Source of the DNA: Rothia sp. (in: high G+C Gram-positive bacteria)
GTDB lineage: Bacteria > Actinomycetota > Actinomycetes > Actinomycetales > Micrococcaceae
Length of the DNA: 64,000 bases
Direction of reading: 5' to 3'
Assembly: GCA_030524105.1 (NCBI GenBank)
Contig: JAUNHE010000005.1
Location: forward strand, 62,001-126,000
Shown: piece by piece, positions 10,133 through 19,531 of the stretch
How the letters are laid out: each line of letters begins with the position of its first letter
Position numbering within the stretch: position 1 is the stretch's first letter
Notes under the pieces: model-generated
What the model was told of the DNA's origin: nothing
What the model saw: the letters and a program-made list of their open reading frames with translations, nothing else
The model's database searches: none
Translations under genes and position numbers: made by a program

Positions 10133-10182
10133 ATTTGACCCCTTAAGAGCAATTTTGAGTGCCCTTACGGGGTCAATTTTTT
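10133..10182 (+). terminator. Rho-independent terminator of gdh
   Basis: TTGACCCC (10135-10142) pairs with GGGGTCAA (10169-10176) and is followed by TTTTTT, starting ten bases after the gdh stop codon. Confidence 0.8.
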
Positions 10183-10306
10183 GGCATTTTCCGGAACTTT
10201 GGGGGACTGTAGGCATGGAGCCTATTTAATATATACAAACGGCAGATAGGATGACTTTTCAGACCATTACGTTGTTTACCTCATACAATAAAACGGAAGT
10301 AAAAGT

Positions 10307-10918
10307 TTGCAAGACATAAGAATTTGCTCGCTGAAAGAAGTAAGCCAAATTTTCCACCGCCCCCTAGCCCAGGTGCAGATTCTTGATCGAGCTAGAGTAT
10401 TGGGCCAGGCCTATTCTAATGGTGCCGGTTCCAGGTACTATCTCGATGAAAATATTCATCGTATCGCCCAGGCGCCACGCTATAACAAGACCACCTTGAG
10501 TGCCGCTATTCAGAGCGCTAGCTTTCCTTCGGATATCGCAGTTATCCTGCGGCAGATTGCCCCGCAGCCTGCCGACGATGGTGTGCGTCAGTGGTTTGGT
10601 TTTGATCTTTCAGCTGAAGAATCAGAAGACCCTCAGATACGTCAGCAGCAAGATGATGCCTCGCGGATGTGGTGGCCCATTAGCTCCACTAATCTAGCGC
10701 GAGTGCGAGATCTTAAACCCGGTGAGTTTATTCCCATGTTTGTTACTGTGGGCGGCATGATTGTTGCCGGTAGAAACATTACCGGCATTGATGAAGAGCT
10801 CACAGCTCAACAGGATAACCTTGTAGCCTTCACCGTTGAAGATGCAGGTAGCTGGTTTGACCAGTTCCGTTTTAACTGGCTCTCATCGGGGCCTGGAAAA
10901 GCGATCCTCTGGTGGTAA
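10307..10918 (+). CDS. Uncharacterised protein with MerR-like N-terminal region
   Basis: 203 residues, not recognised as a whole. Residues 1-50 (ICSLKEVSQIFHRPLAQVQ, then SRYYLDENIHRIAQAP) resemble the winged-helix start of MerR/excisionase proteins, with an alanine-rich helix following. The rest is acidic and tryptophan-containing (SRMWWPISST, GEFIPMFVTVGGMIVAGRNITGI), predicted alpha/beta, with no membrane segment or catalytic motif. The TTG start follows GGAAG by about nine bases. It stands alone between two terminators. A DNA-binding regulator is possible but unproven. Confidence 0.7.
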   Translation: MQDIRICSLKEVSQIFHRPLAQVQILDRARVLGQAYSNGAGSRYYLDENIHRIAQAPRYNKTTLSAAIQSASFPSDIAVILRQIAPQPADDGVRQWFGFDLSAEESEDPQIRQQQDDASRMWWPISSTNLARVRDLKPGEFIPMFVTVGGMIVAGRNITGIDEELTAQQDNLVAFTVEDAGSWFDQFRFNWLSSGPGKAILWW

Positions 10919-10937
10919 TTAGCCCTTGAGGGATAGC

Positions 10938-10979
10938 GTGCGGTGACAAAACCTTGTGTTCTGTCACCGCACTTTTATT
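10938..10979 (+). terminator. Rho-independent terminator
   Basis: GTGCGGTGACA (10938-10948) pairs with TGTCACCGCAC (962-972 of this kilobase) and is followed by TTTTATT, directly after the unknown gene and before the convergent aldehyde dehydrogenase gene. Confidence 0.85.
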
Positions 10980-10987
10980 AATAGGGC

Positions 10988-12511
10988 TTAGAAAAGTCCG
11001 GTTGGTTTTTGTGAATAGCTAATCAGCAAGTTTTTTGTTTGCTGGTAGTGTTCTAACATCATCAGGTGGTTTTCTCTACCAAAACCTGATTTCTTATAGC
11101 CGCCAAAAGCAGCGTGGGCCGGGTAACTGTGGTAGTTGTTGATCCAGACTCGGCCAGCCTGGATAGCTCGCCCTGCCCGGTAGGCTAGGAACTGATCCCT
11201 GGTCCATACCCCGGCGCCTAGGCCAAAGTCGGTGTCATTGGCCAGGGCAATGGCCTGATCACAACTCTTAAATGATGTTGCTGCCAGGACGGGGCCAAAG
11301 ATTTCTTCTCGGAAAATACGCATGCTGTTGTCTCCGGCAAAAACGGTAGGCTGAATATAGAACCCTTGGGCTAAGTCTCCTTCAAGCTGGCAGGGTTGGC
11401 CGCCAATAAGAGTCTGGGCACCTTCCTGGTTGGCTATGCGTAGGTAGTTATTGATTTTTTCGTACTGTTCTTTTGAAGCCTGGGCACCGACAGTAGTCTC
11501 GGTAGAGAGCGGATTGCCCTGTTTCATGAGTTTAACCCGGTCGAGGGCTGCTGCCATAAAGTCGTCGTAGATAGATTCCTGGATTAAGGCTCGGGAGGGG
11601 CAGGTGCATACTTCGCCTTGGTTAAGCCCAAACATAGCAAAACCTTCCAGGGCTTTGGCCCGGAAGTCATCGTCCTGGCTCCAGACGTCTTCAAAGAAAA
11701 TGTTGGGGCTTTTGCCTCCTAACTCAAGGGTTAGGGGAACAATGTTTTTGGCTGCGGCTTCCATAATGATCGAGCCGGTGCTTGTTTCCCCAGTGAAGGC
11801 AAGCTTACGGATCCCGGTGTGGGATGTTAAGGCTGCCCCCGCCTCGCCGCCAAAGCCATTGACAATATTGAGGACCCCTGCCGGCAGCAGGTCCTGAAGG
11901 AGCTCAGCTAGGTAGAGGATGGAAACCGGGGTTTGCTCTGCCGGTTTCAGGACAATGGTATTGCCGGCAGCTAGGGCGGGCGCTATTTTCCAGGCTGCCA
12001 TTAAGAGCGGGAAGTTCCAGGGGATGATTTGGCCAACTACTCCCAGCGGCTCATAAAAATGATAGGCCACGGTATCTTGATCAAGTTCTGACAGGCTGCC
12101 TTCCTGGCTGCGAATTGCTGAGGCAAAGTATCTAAAGTGGTCGATGGCTAGGGGGATATCTGCTGCCAGGGTTTCCCGAATGGGTTTGCCGTTTTCCCAG
12201 GTTTCGACAACTGCCAGCTCTTCTTGGTGTTCTTCCATGATGGCTGCGATGCCATTGAGCAGTTGGGCCCGTTCTGCCGGTGAGCTGTAGCGGTAGCTTT
12301 CAAAGGCCTTCCAGGCTGCTTTTACTGCTTGGTCAATGTCTTCGGCGCCGCTTCGGGCTACTTCTGCTATGACGGCTCCGGTGACCGGGGTGATGTCTTC
12401 AAAGTAGTTTCCTTGGGCCGGTTCTACCCAGGCTCCGCCAATAAAGTTTTTGTAGCGGGTGTGCAGTTGCACCAGGGAATCTGGGCTATTGGGTGCAGCG
12501 TAGACGGTCAT
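10988..12511 (-). CDS. NAD(P)-dependent aldehyde dehydrogenase (AldB/ExaC-like)
   Basis: A 507-residue member of the ALDH superfamily oxidising aldehydes to acids. Seen: the [21 protein letters not shown] cofactor stretch near 164, FTGETSTG near 239, the general base Glu263 in LELGGKSPN, and catalytic Cys302 in GEVCTCPSR. The GEVCTC context, the total length and the C-terminal [15 protein letters not shown] match acetaldehyde/alcohol-linked ALDHs (AldB, ExaC, AcoD). The ATG at 12511 follows AAGGAGAG. An inverted-repeat operator candidate lies in the upstream gap. No alcohol dehydrogenase neighbour is present, so the physiological aldehyde is unknown. Confidence 0.92.
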   Translation of the reverse strand: MTVYAAPNSPDSLVQLHTRYKNFIGGAWVEPAQGNYFEDITPVTGAVIAEVARSGAEDIDQAVKAAWKAFESYRYSSPAERAQLLNGIAAIMEEHQEELAVVETWENGKPIRETLAADIPLAIDHFRYFASAIRSQEGSLSELDQDTVAYHFYEPLGVVGQIIPWNFPLLMAAWKIAPALAAGNTIVLKPAEQTPVSILYLAELLQDLLPAGVLNIVNGFGGEAGAALTSHTGIRKLAFTGETSTGSIIMEAAAKNIVPLTLELGGKSPNIFFEDVWSQDDDFRAKALEGFAMFGLNQGEVCTCPSRALIQESIYDDFMAAALDRVKLMKQGNPLSTETTVGAQASKEQYEKINNYLRIANQEGAQTLIGGQPCQLEGDLAQGFYIQPTVFAGDNSMRIFREEIFGPVLAATSFKSCDQAIALANDTDFGLGAGVWTRDQFLAYRAGRAIQAGRVWINNYHSYPAHAAFGGYKKSGFGRENHLMMLEHYQQTKNLLISYSQKPTGLF

Positions 12512-12542
12512 GGTCTCTCCTTAGCAAAGAAATAATAGAGAT

Positions 12543-12572
12543 AATAGTGCTTACAATCACACTATTAGTGTG
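12543..12572 (-). promoter_or_regulatory. Operator candidate before aldehyde dehydrogenase
   Basis: The palindrome CACACTATTAGTGTG (12558-12572, 7-bp arms around one base) shares its CACTATT half with an inverted copy AATAGTG at 12543-12549, giving three related half-sites within 30 bases and about 35 bases before the start. This looks like a repressor or activator site; the regulator was not identified. Confidence 0.45.
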
Positions 12573-12637
12573 GATTCTACCTTTAGTTACTTTTGCTGGC
12601 AAAGCAGCATGACCAGGGAAGATAAGAAAACTGACTG

Positions 12638-13672
12638 TTAAAGTGAGCTAAAATTTTCGGCATCAAAAACGATGCCGGCAGAGGTGCGTGCCCTTGTGCA
12701 CACCTCGTTCACTGCCCGGGCTAGGAGGGTCTGCTCCCGGTAGCGGGCCAGCTCCTGCTCACCCCAGCTACCCTGCAGATAAGAAGTGATCATCTGAGTA
12801 AAAAACTTAAGCTCAAAAGTCATGAGCTCAGCTAAGGAACGTGTACCCGGAACAAGACCGGAATCATAGATCAGTTCTTCTTGCCGGTCGCCATAACGGA
12901 CAATCCGGTCGATGCCCTGGATTGAAGAAAGCTCTATAGTCTGTCTGCCTAAAAGAATCTCTGAGCTGGCTTTAGAATGGGCGTTCTTAGCTAGAGTTAC
13001 CGTTACCGTAAAGTCTGGATAATTCAGCAGCAGAGTGCCGGCTGCATCCACCCCGGTGGGGGCACAGCTAGGAAAATAACGGCTGCTCTCGGGAAGGCCA
13101 AACCAGAGCAGGGCATCGTAAATAGCGTAGACGCCTAAATCTACCAGGACACCCCCGCCGTAGCAGAGCGAAAAAATATTGGGTTTTTCACCGCGGAGCA
13201 CGGCATCCCAGCGCGAAGAGTACTGGCAAAAATTGAGGTGGACAGCCCGGGGAACCTGTCCAGCCAGGGCCTTAATCAGTTCTCCCTGGGCCGGCTCAAA
13301 GACATGACGGGCCGCCTCAAAAACGAGCAGACCCGCCTCTTGAGCGGCACCCCAAACCTGATCCCACTGCACGGGATTAAGTACAGCCGGCTTTTCAAGC
13401 AGCACGTGTTTACCCGCTTTAATGGCGGCTAAGGCATGAGAGGCATGCATGGAATTAGGCGAAGCAATATAGACGGCATCCACCAGCTGGTCTGCGCACA
13501 GTTCCTCAACGCGGTCATAAGCTTGAGCCTCAATACCCAGGGTACTGATAAACTGCTGGGCAGCCTCTAAAGACCTGCTATAGACAGCACAAACCTCGGC
13601 ATCGCCCAGGCTAGATACAGCAGCAACAAACTCCGCGCTAATAGCAGCGGTGCTAATAACTCCGTACCGCAT
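12638..13672 (-). CDS. Gfo/Idh/MocA family oxidoreductase
   Basis: 344 residues. The N-terminal Rossmann segment begins MRYGVISTAAISAEFVAAV, followed by DAVYIASPNSMHASHALAAI and the family's EKP motif (LLEKPAVLN), then an alpha/beta C-terminal substrate domain. Such enzymes oxidise or reduce sugars, inositols or related compounds with NAD(P). The substrate cannot be inferred. The reading frame is open further upstream to 13849 but would overlap the neighbouring gene; the ATG at 13672 has AAAGG eight bases upstream. It follows the DUF885 gene by 64 bases on the same strand and may be co-transcribed. Confidence 0.88.
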   Translation of the reverse strand: MRYGVISTAAISAEFVAAVSSLGDAEVCAVYSRSLEAAQQFISTLGIEAQAYDRVEELCADQLVDAVYIASPNSMHASHALAAIKAGKHVLLEKPAVLNPVQWDQVWGAAQEAGLLVFEAARHVFEPAQGELIKALAGQVPRAVHLNFCQYSSRWDAVLRGEKPNIFSLCYGGGVLVDLGVYAIYDALLWFGLPESSRYFPSCAPTGVDAAGTLLLNYPDFTVTVTLAKNAHSKASSEILLGRQTIELSSIQGIDRIVRYGDRQEELIYDSGLVPGTRSLAELMTFELKFFTQMITSYLQGSWGEQELARYREQTLLARAVNEVCTRARTSAGIVFDAENFSSL

Positions 13673-13736
13673 AGTATGAACCTTTCCCCAGGGCCAGCCA
13701 CTAGCAAACTGAGGCTGGCCAGGCATCTTTATCCCC

Positions 13737-15446
13737 CTAGGCTGACCGGTCCAAGGCCTGCAGAAAAACTTCCAGGCCCATAGAGCCCTGAGTGAGCATT
13801 CTGCGGTAAAAATCTGCAGGACTTTCACCGGCAGCAAAAGCTTGTTCACTGGCCCAATCCCAGTAGCGTTTGCCCACCAGATAGGAAGAAGCCTGGCCCG
13901 GCCAACCTAGGTAACGTAAAAACTCAAAGTTCAACTGGCCCTCGGAAATATCCAAGTTGGCCTGTAGAAACTTAAAGCCACTGTCAGCATCCCAGATAGC
14001 GTTAGCTAGGCCAAGCTCCCCAGCCCAACGTTCAGGAATCTTAAAGCCACAATGCAGCCCAATATCAAAAACCACCCTGGCCGCACGCATACGCTGGCCA
14101 TCTAACATACCCATCAGGTCTGCCGGATCATCCAGAAAACCTGCAGCTTCCATAAGCTCCTCGGCATAGAGCGCCCAGCCTTCACCGTGGCCAGAAACCC
14201 ATAAACCGTGTAAACGCCAGGAATTAAGAGACCCGCTGCAGGCAAGCGTCGTGGCAAATTGCAGATGATGGCCCGGCACACCCTCATGGTAGATGGTGGT
14301 GCGCTCTCGCCAGGTAGTAAATTCCGTTTCGCCAGCGGGAACAGACCACCACATCCGTCCCGGTCGGCTGAAATCCTCAGAGGGTCCCGTGTAGTAGATA
14401 CCGCCTTCCTGAGTAGGGGCAATCCTGCACTCTAAATCCAGCATGGGACCCTCAAGCACAAATTGACCACCACCCCGGTAGGCAACTGCCTGATCAGAAA
14501 CCTCCTGCATCCAGGCCTGCAGAGCAGCAGTACCCTGTAAAACTCGCTGGGGATCTTGATCAAGAACCTGCTTGGCTTCTGCAATGGTAGAACCGGGCTT
14601 GATTCTATGGGCAAGCTCCTGCTGCCGGGCAATAATCTTTTCTAGCTCAGCAAGAGCCCAGCTATAGGTTTCTTCTAAATCTATCTCTATACCCAAGAAC
14701 TGCCGTGAATACAGGCTATAGCGCCTCCTGCCCACGGCATCCTGCTGGGGAGCCAGAGGCAGGAGAACCTCTTCCAGGTAGGCGCTGAGCTGAGCGTAGC
14801 CACTGATAGCTAAGGCAGCACCAGCCCTGGCCTCATCCGCCAAGGAAGGAGCCTGCTCAATAATGTCTTGAGCAAGGCGGACAAAAAACCCGTCAGCGCC
14901 AATATAGGCCGCAATCTGCTCTAGCCCGGCACTAATATGGCGGCGCCCAGCCAGGTGGCCTTTTTCTTTAGCCTCTTCTAAAGAAGCAATATAGCCCTCA
15001 ATAGCGGCCGGTATATTGCGCATCCGCTGGATAATATGCGACCAATCCTGCTGGCTAGACCGGGGCATTTGATCAAAAACACTGCGTATTTGCTGGATAG
15101 GGCAGGAAATATTATTAATTTCCCAGTAGCCCAGATCGGCCTGGGCCAGCTCAAGCTCTAGCCCAAGCCGCTCACGCAGCGCTCCAGCAGTAATGCGGTC
15201 AGTATGGTCAGCAGGCTCAAGTTCAGCAAGCTGCGCCAGAGTATCCTCAGCGAGCCTATATAAAGCCTTCCTGCCGGCCGGCGAATAATCAGAATACTGG
15301 CTAGTAAACCCCGGTTTTCCTGCCGAAACTCCTTCTTCTGGTCGTAGCTTGAGCAAGTTCTGATAATAAGAGTCAGCCAGCTGATCTATAGCGGTTCTTT
15401 CACGGGTTACGGTAAAAATAGCGGGAAGCTGTTCACGTTTTGACAC
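13737..15446 (-). CDS. DUF885 family protein (putative zinc peptidase)
   Basis: 569 residues, soluble. DUF885 proteins have a predicted gluzincin-like fold; here the signature IYHEGVPGHHLQFA around residue 390 and GEGWALYAEELM some 40 residues further supply the histidines and glutamate expected to bind metal. No signal peptide is seen, so action is probably cytoplasmic. The GTG at 15446 follows AAGG by eight bases. It sits 64 bases downstream of the epsilon-subunit gene and could be read through from it. Peptidase function is inferred from the family, not shown. Confidence 0.85.
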   Translation of the reverse strand: MSKREQLPAIFTVTRERTAIDQLADSYYQNLLKLRPEEGVSAGKPGFTSQYSDYSPAGRKALYRLAEDTLAQLAELEPADHTDRITAGALRERLGLELELAQADLGYWEINNISCPIQQIRSVFDQMPRSSQQDWSHIIQRMRNIPAAIEGYIASLEEAKEKGHLAGRRHISAGLEQIAAYIGADGFFVRLAQDIIEQAPSLADEARAGAALAISGYAQLSAYLEEVLLPLAPQQDAVGRRRYSLYSRQFLGIEIDLEETYSWALAELEKIIARQQELAHRIKPGSTIAEAKQVLDQDPQRVLQGTAALQAWMQEVSDQAVAYRGGGQFVLEGPMLDLECRIAPTQEGGIYYTGPSEDFSRPGRMWWSVPAGETEFTTWRERTTIYHEGVPGHHLQFATTLACSGSLNSWRLHGLWVSGHGEGWALYAEELMEAAGFLDDPADLMGMLDGQRMRAARVVFDIGLHCGFKIPERWAGELGLANAIWDADSGFKFLQANLDISEGQLNFEFLRYLGWPGQASSYLVGKRYWDWASEQAFAAGESPADFYRRMLTQGSMGLEVFLQALDRSA

Positions 15447-15510
15447 AAATCACACCTTACTCTGTTGATGGTTAAGCGGCAGCCCGGCCCCAAGAGAGGG
15501 CCACCCTCAA

Positions 15511-15789
15511 TTACATGGGCCTGGCCCGTCGCCAGGAACCCGGGCCAGGACGCAGGCTGGCGCCCAAACGCTGGCCACGATTAAGCCGTCGCTGCCACAG
15601 GGCCAAAGCCGAAGTATCGGTCTGCTGCTGGCAAGAGCTCAGACAATGGACCAGAACAGCCAGAGCCCCAAGCTCCTCTTCACTAGGGTTACCAGATAAG
15701 ACAGAAAAGAGCGGCTGAGCAGAAGCAGCTTCCTGCCGATCAACCTCTGAGGCAAAATCAGAAAAAGAAGGCGAATCAGACCTGGACAT
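15511..15789 (-). CDS. accE: Acyl-CoA carboxylase epsilon subunit
   Basis: A 92-residue protein. The segment FSVLSGNPSEEELGALAVLV matches the conserved core of actinobacterial epsilon subunits, which stabilise the alpha-beta carboxylase complex. The N-terminus is Ser/Asp-rich and the C-terminus basic (GASLRPGPGSWRRARPM), the usual pattern of this poorly conserved family. An in-frame GTG at 15798 overlaps the GGAG site; the ATG at 15789, eight bases after it, is preferred. It follows the beta-subunit gene by 39 bases and is surely in its operon. Confidence 0.85.
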   Translation of the reverse strand: MSRSDSPSFSDFASEVDRQEAASAQPLFSVLSGNPSEEELGALAVLVHCLSSCQQQTDTSALALWQRRLNRGQRLGASLRPGPGSWRRARPM

Positions 15790-15828
15790 AAGATACACTC
15801 CAAAAATAAAGACGGGAAAAGAACCTCA

Positions 15829-17442
15829 TTAAAGGGGAATATTGCCGTGCTTTTTAGCCGGACTAGCAGCCCGTTTATCCCGCAGAGCCCTCAGAGACTG
15901 AATAAGGCGAATCCTGGTCTGACTAGGGGCAATAACCTCGTCAATATAACCGTACTCGGCAGCCTGATAGGGGTTAAGAAGCTGCTGCTCGTAACGCTCA
16001 ACTAGGTCTTGGCGCCTTTGCTCAGCAGTGCCCTCTTCCTGGGCAGTAGCAAGTTCACGCCGATAAAGAATATTGACAGCGCCCTGGGCACCCATCACCC
16101 CAATCTGGGCGGTAGGCCAGGCCAAGTTAATGTCAGCGCCAAGTTTTTTAGAACCCATCACAATGTAGGCGCCACCGTAAGCCTTACGTGTAATAACTGT
16201 AATAAGAGGAACCGTTGCCTCAGCATAGGCATACAGCAGCTTGGCCCCACGCCGAATAATGCCGTTGAACTCCTGTTCCGTACCCGGCAAGAAACCCGGA
16301 ACATCAACAAAAGTTAAAATTGGGATATTAAAAGCATCACAATGACGGACAAAACGGGCAGCCTTTTCCGAGGCATTAATATCCAAGGTCCCGGCAAACT
16401 GTAAGGGCTGATTAGCAACAATGCCAACAGTCCTTCCCTCCACCCGGGCATAACCAATCATGACATTAGGAGCGTACAGGGCCTGCATCTCCAAAAAATG
16501 ACCATCATCAACAACAGTCTCAATCACAGCCCGCATATCATAGGGCTGATGAGCAGAATCAGGGATCAAGGTATCCAGATCAAGATCATCAAGGCTCATA
16601 TTGGTTTCCTGATCATGCTCTGCCGGAAAAGGCTCCGACAAGTTATTAGCAGGCAAAAATTCAATCAATTCCCGCACAAAATCAAAAGCATCATCTTCAT
16701 CCTCAGCCAAATAGGTAGACGTACCGGTGACGGCATTATGGGCATGGGCACCACCAAGAGTCTCCATATCAACTTCTTCACCGGTTACCGTTTTAATCAC
16801 GTCCGGGCCGGTAATAAACATATGCGAAGTTTTATCAACCATCACAATATAGTCGGTCAAGGCCGGAGAATAAGCAGCACCACCAGCACAGGGACCCATA
16901 ATGATAGAAATCTGGGGAATCACCCCGGAGGCACGCACATTCATCCGAAAAATATCGGCAAACATAGCCAAGGAAGCAACACCCTCCTGGATGCGGGCAC
17001 CGCCCCCGTCGTTAATGCCAATAATGGGGCAACCGTTACGCAGGGCAAACTTTTGAACCTTAACAATTTTCTCACCGTTCACCTGGGACAGGGAGCCACC
17101 AAAAACCGTAAAATCCTGGGCGTAAACAGCCACCAGCTGGCCGGCAATAGTACCGTACCCCGAGACCAGGCCATCACCCAAAGGCCGTTTTTTATCGAGG
17201 CCAAAAGCACTACTACGGTGCTTGGCTAGCGCATCAAATTCCACAAAGGAATCTGTGTCCAAAAGCATGTCGATGCGCTCGCGGGCAGTATTTTTACCGC
17301 GGGCATGCTGCCTATCAATAGGAGCCTGGCCGACAGGGCTCTGACTAGCCTGCTGCCGGGCGTAAAAATCCGCAATTTTTCCTGCGGTGGTTGTCAGATC
17401 AGCTGGAGTGGCTTCTGGGGTTTGGTTTTGAATTTCAGTCAC
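15829..17442 (-). CDS. accD: Acyl-CoA carboxylase beta subunit (carboxyltransferase)
   Basis: 537 residues with both crotonase-like halves. The N-terminal half has [21 protein letters not shown] and [10 protein letters not shown]; the C-terminal half has [30 protein letters not shown] and [11 protein letters not shown]. It transfers CO2 from biotin to an acyl-CoA (propionyl or acetyl) to feed fatty acid synthesis. The GTG start follows AAGGA by six bases. First gene of an accD-accE unit. The alpha subunit that must act with it is encoded at 3.9-5.7 kb on the same strand, with 8.9 kb of unrelated genes between. Confidence 0.95.
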   Translation of the reverse strand: MTEIQNQTPEATPADLTTTAGKIADFYARQQASQSPVGQAPIDRQHARGKNTARERIDMLLDTDSFVEFDALAKHRSSAFGLDKKRPLGDGLVSGYGTIAGQLVAVYAQDFTVFGGSLSQVNGEKIVKVQKFALRNGCPIIGINDGGGARIQEGVASLAMFADIFRMNVRASGVIPQISIIMGPCAGGAAYSPALTDYIVMVDKTSHMFITGPDVIKTVTGEEVDMETLGGAHAHNAVTGTSTYLAEDEDDAFDFVRELIEFLPANNLSEPFPAEHDQETNMSLDDLDLDTLIPDSAHQPYDMRAVIETVVDDGHFLEMQALYAPNVMIGYARVEGRTVGIVANQPLQFAGTLDINASEKAARFVRHCDAFNIPILTFVDVPGFLPGTEQEFNGIIRRGAKLLYAYAEATVPLITVITRKAYGGAYIVMGSKKLGADINLAWPTAQIGVMGAQGAVNILYRRELATAQEEGTAEQRRQDLVERYEQQLLNPYQAAEYGYIDEVIAPSQTRIRLIQSLRALRDKRAASPAKKHGNIPL

Positions 17443-17499
17443 GTCAATTCCTTGGAGTGGGCCGTACTTGCTGGCGGTGTTAGTCCCCGGAGTTTTGCT

Positions 17500-17781
17500 T
17501 TAGTTACTCAAAGAACCTAGGACGGGGTTCCACTGCCGAATGGTGTGGGCCAGAACCACCCGGCCCGTAAACATAGGATCTTGGGCTAGGAGCTCTTCCA
17601 CTTCTTGGGCAGATTCGGCTTTAAAGATTAAGAGTGCCCCTTGGCCTCCATCAAGAAAGGGGCCGGAGACGACCAGCTTACCGGCGGTATGGAGCTGGCT
17701 TAAATATTGGCGGTGGGCAGGACGGTGCTTTTCTTGCTGGTCTGGATCTGCGTAGTCGTAGATTACGGCATAATAGTTCAC
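17500..17781 (-). CDS. YciI family protein
   Basis: 93 residues with the ferredoxin-like YciI fold: MNYYAVIYDYADPD at the start, HRQYLSQLHTAGKLVVSGPF with the family's His and Gly-Pro, and DPMFTGRVVLAHTIRQW at the end. Members have roles in dehalogenation-like or ring-opening chemistry, but most, including this one, have no assigned reaction. The GTG start has AGGAG six bases upstream. It is divergent from the biotin ligase gene across a 202-base gap. Confidence 0.85.
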   Translation of the reverse strand: MNYYAVIYDYADPDQQEKHRPAHRQYLSQLHTAGKLVVSGPFLDGGQGALLIFKAESAQEVEELLAQDPMFTGRVVLAHTIRQWNPVLGSLSN

Positions 17782-17983
17782 GGTTATCTCCTACAGGTAG
17801 GGGTAGCTTTGGGGGCTCATAAGATACTGCTCAGCTGGAATGGCTGACCGGCTGCCAGATATTTATCTGTGTTCTAATGTAACTCAGGTCCCTAGCCGGG
17901 GTATAGCTGACCAGGACTGCGACGCGCCGTGGCATACAATTTTGCTGTTCTTGAATTGGCCAGTGAGCGGAAGAAGAAGGTAG

Positions 17984-18823
17984 ATGACGGATAAGTTACT
18001 GGATAATACGGCTTTGCTACTGGAGGGTTTTTCTCCGGTTATCCTGTTGGATTCGGTAGATTCCACCAACGACTACTTAAGCCAGATCCTCAGTGGCAAG
18101 GCTGGAGACTTAGATAGCAGGTGGCAGGAGCTGAGCCTGGTAGCTACCACCAACCAGCTGGCCGGCCACGGCCGCCTCAGGAGAAAGTGGGTTAGTCCTG
18201 AAGCCGGCGCCCTATGCCTTTCTGTGGGGATTCGTCCTCAGCTGCCCATTTCGCCCGAACAGTACCACTGGTTTTCTTTAATACTAGCCTTAGCTGCTCT
18301 TGATAGCTGGGCCCAATGGGGTATTCAGGCCCAGCTTAAATGGCCTAATGACGTGCTGGTAGCGGGTAAAAAGGTCTGCGGTATTTTGGGCCAAGTGCTG
18401 CCCGTCCCCGATGGAGACTACGCGGCCGTCGTAGGAATCGGCATGAACTTGAATATGACTCAGGGGCAGTTGCCGGTAGAGACAGCTACTTCGGCCTTAA
18501 TTCAAACAGGCCGGCGGGTTGATCCTAATCAGGCCCTGGTCAGCATCTGCCAGCATTTTTTGGATCGTTACCGTCGCTTTATGCGGCTGGGTGCCGACCC
18601 CAGCGCCAGTTCTGCCCAGTCCAGCTCCTTACTTCAGGACATCCGGCAGGTTCTTGTGACTCTGGGAATGCAGGTGAGCATAGAATTACCCGACGGCACA
18701 GTGTGTTATGGCCGGGCTGATGACATCAGCGCCCGGGGGGAGCTGCTGCTGACAGATCAGCAAGGTCGGGTCCGGTCTTTTGCGGTGGGTGATCTTGTTC
18801 ATCTGCGTCCGGTGAAGAGCTGA
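17984..18823 (+). CDS. birA: Biotin--[acetyl-CoA carboxylase] ligase
   Basis: 279 residues. The catalytic domain carries ILLDSVDSTNDYL, TTNQLAGHGRLRRKW (the biotinyl-AMP loop, here GHGRLRRKW), KWPNDVLVAGKKVCGIL and a C-terminal SH3-like cap. There is no N-terminal helix-turn-helix, so this is a class I enzyme that biotinylates but does not repress. Its target is the BCCP domain of the nearby carboxylase alpha subunit. GAAGG lies just upstream of the ATG with a tight spacing. Confidence 0.93.
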   Translation: MTDKLLDNTALLLEGFSPVILLDSVDSTNDYLSQILSGKAGDLDSRWQELSLVATTNQLAGHGRLRRKWVSPEAGALCLSVGIRPQLPISPEQYHWFSLILALAALDSWAQWGIQAQLKWPNDVLVAGKKVCGILGQVLPVPDGDYAAVVGIGMNLNMTQGQLPVETATSALIQTGRRVDPNQALVSICQHFLDRYRRFMRLGADPSASSAQSSSLLQDIRQVLVTLGMQVSIELPDGTVCYGRADDISARGELLLTDQQGRVRSFAVGDLVHLRPVKS

Positions 18824-18919
18824 GGCCGGCAGCATATGCAGCTGCCTGCAAGACTTTTGAATAAACCTTAATCTTCTATGATCATTTTTTCAGTTTTGTC
18901 CCGTAATATGGTGTGAGTT

Positions 18920-19426
18920 ATGAAACTTCGTGGTTCTCTTTATGCTCAAGAAAAGGTCATTGTAGCTACACGCAGCCATGAGAGTTTTTTGTTACCCGCA
19001 GCGGGGTACGGTTTTATTACTATGCTAGCCCTAAGTTTTGCCTCGACTATCTATAATTCCAGTCAATTGTTTGGTATCTTGGGCTACCTTTTCTCTGCCT
19101 GGTTTTTCTGGTTATGCCTGCGCAGGCTGGTGCGGTGGTTGGCAACCTCTTTTATCATTACTAACCAGCGTTTGGTTATCCAGACTGGTCTGGGTCGAGC
19201 TGCCAGCGTTTCTATTCCCCTAGAGACTATCGAGGGTATTACCGCTAAGGATTCCCTGCTAGCTTTAGGTGGCAGTGCCAGACTGATGGTGCATTCGCGG
19301 GGGGCAATCCATGAGCTGCGTCAAATTCCCCGGGGACAGCAATTTTCTTTAGAAGTCAGGAAGGCTCAGAGCCAGTTCTTTGCAGATCGAGCCACATTTT
19401 CTAGAAATAGGGGCTATGGCTTCTAA
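18920..19426 (+). CDS. Membrane protein with bacterial PH domain
   Basis: 168 residues. Two transmembrane segments at about 26-45 and 50-68 are followed by a bPH_2-type domain opening with FIITNQRLVIQTGLGRAASVSIPLETIEGI. Function unknown for the family. The domain lies on the cytoplasmic side if the basic residues RRLVRW follow the second segment. The ribosome site (GGTGTGAG) is weak. It lies between birA and the cyclase, an arrangement I believe is common in Micrococcaceae. Confidence 0.83.
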   Translation: MKLRGSLYAQEKVIVATRSHESFLLPAAGYGFITMLALSFASTIYNSSQLFGILGYLFSAWFFWLCLRRLVRWLATSFIITNQRLVIQTGLGRAASVSIPLETIEGITAKDSLLALGGSARLMVHSRGAIHELRQIPRGQQFSLEVRKAQSQFFADRATFSRNRGYGF

Positions 19427-19531
19427 AAATGTGGCTTCATAGGCTACAGCCATAAACTATTTGGTGTAAGGTGGATCACAGGATCTGCTGCGGTAGATGA
19501 GGCGTGCGTAGAGGCAAAGAAAGGATCAGGC

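Noticed and set aside
12638-13849. Longer Gfo/Idh protein beginning at 13849
   Set aside because: The extra 59 residues overlap the DUF885 gene and lack family similarity; the start at 13672 has a proper ribosome site.
16498-17229. 243-residue open frame opposite accD
   Set aside because: It is the antisense shadow of a well-supported carboxyltransferase gene and has no recognisable protein features.
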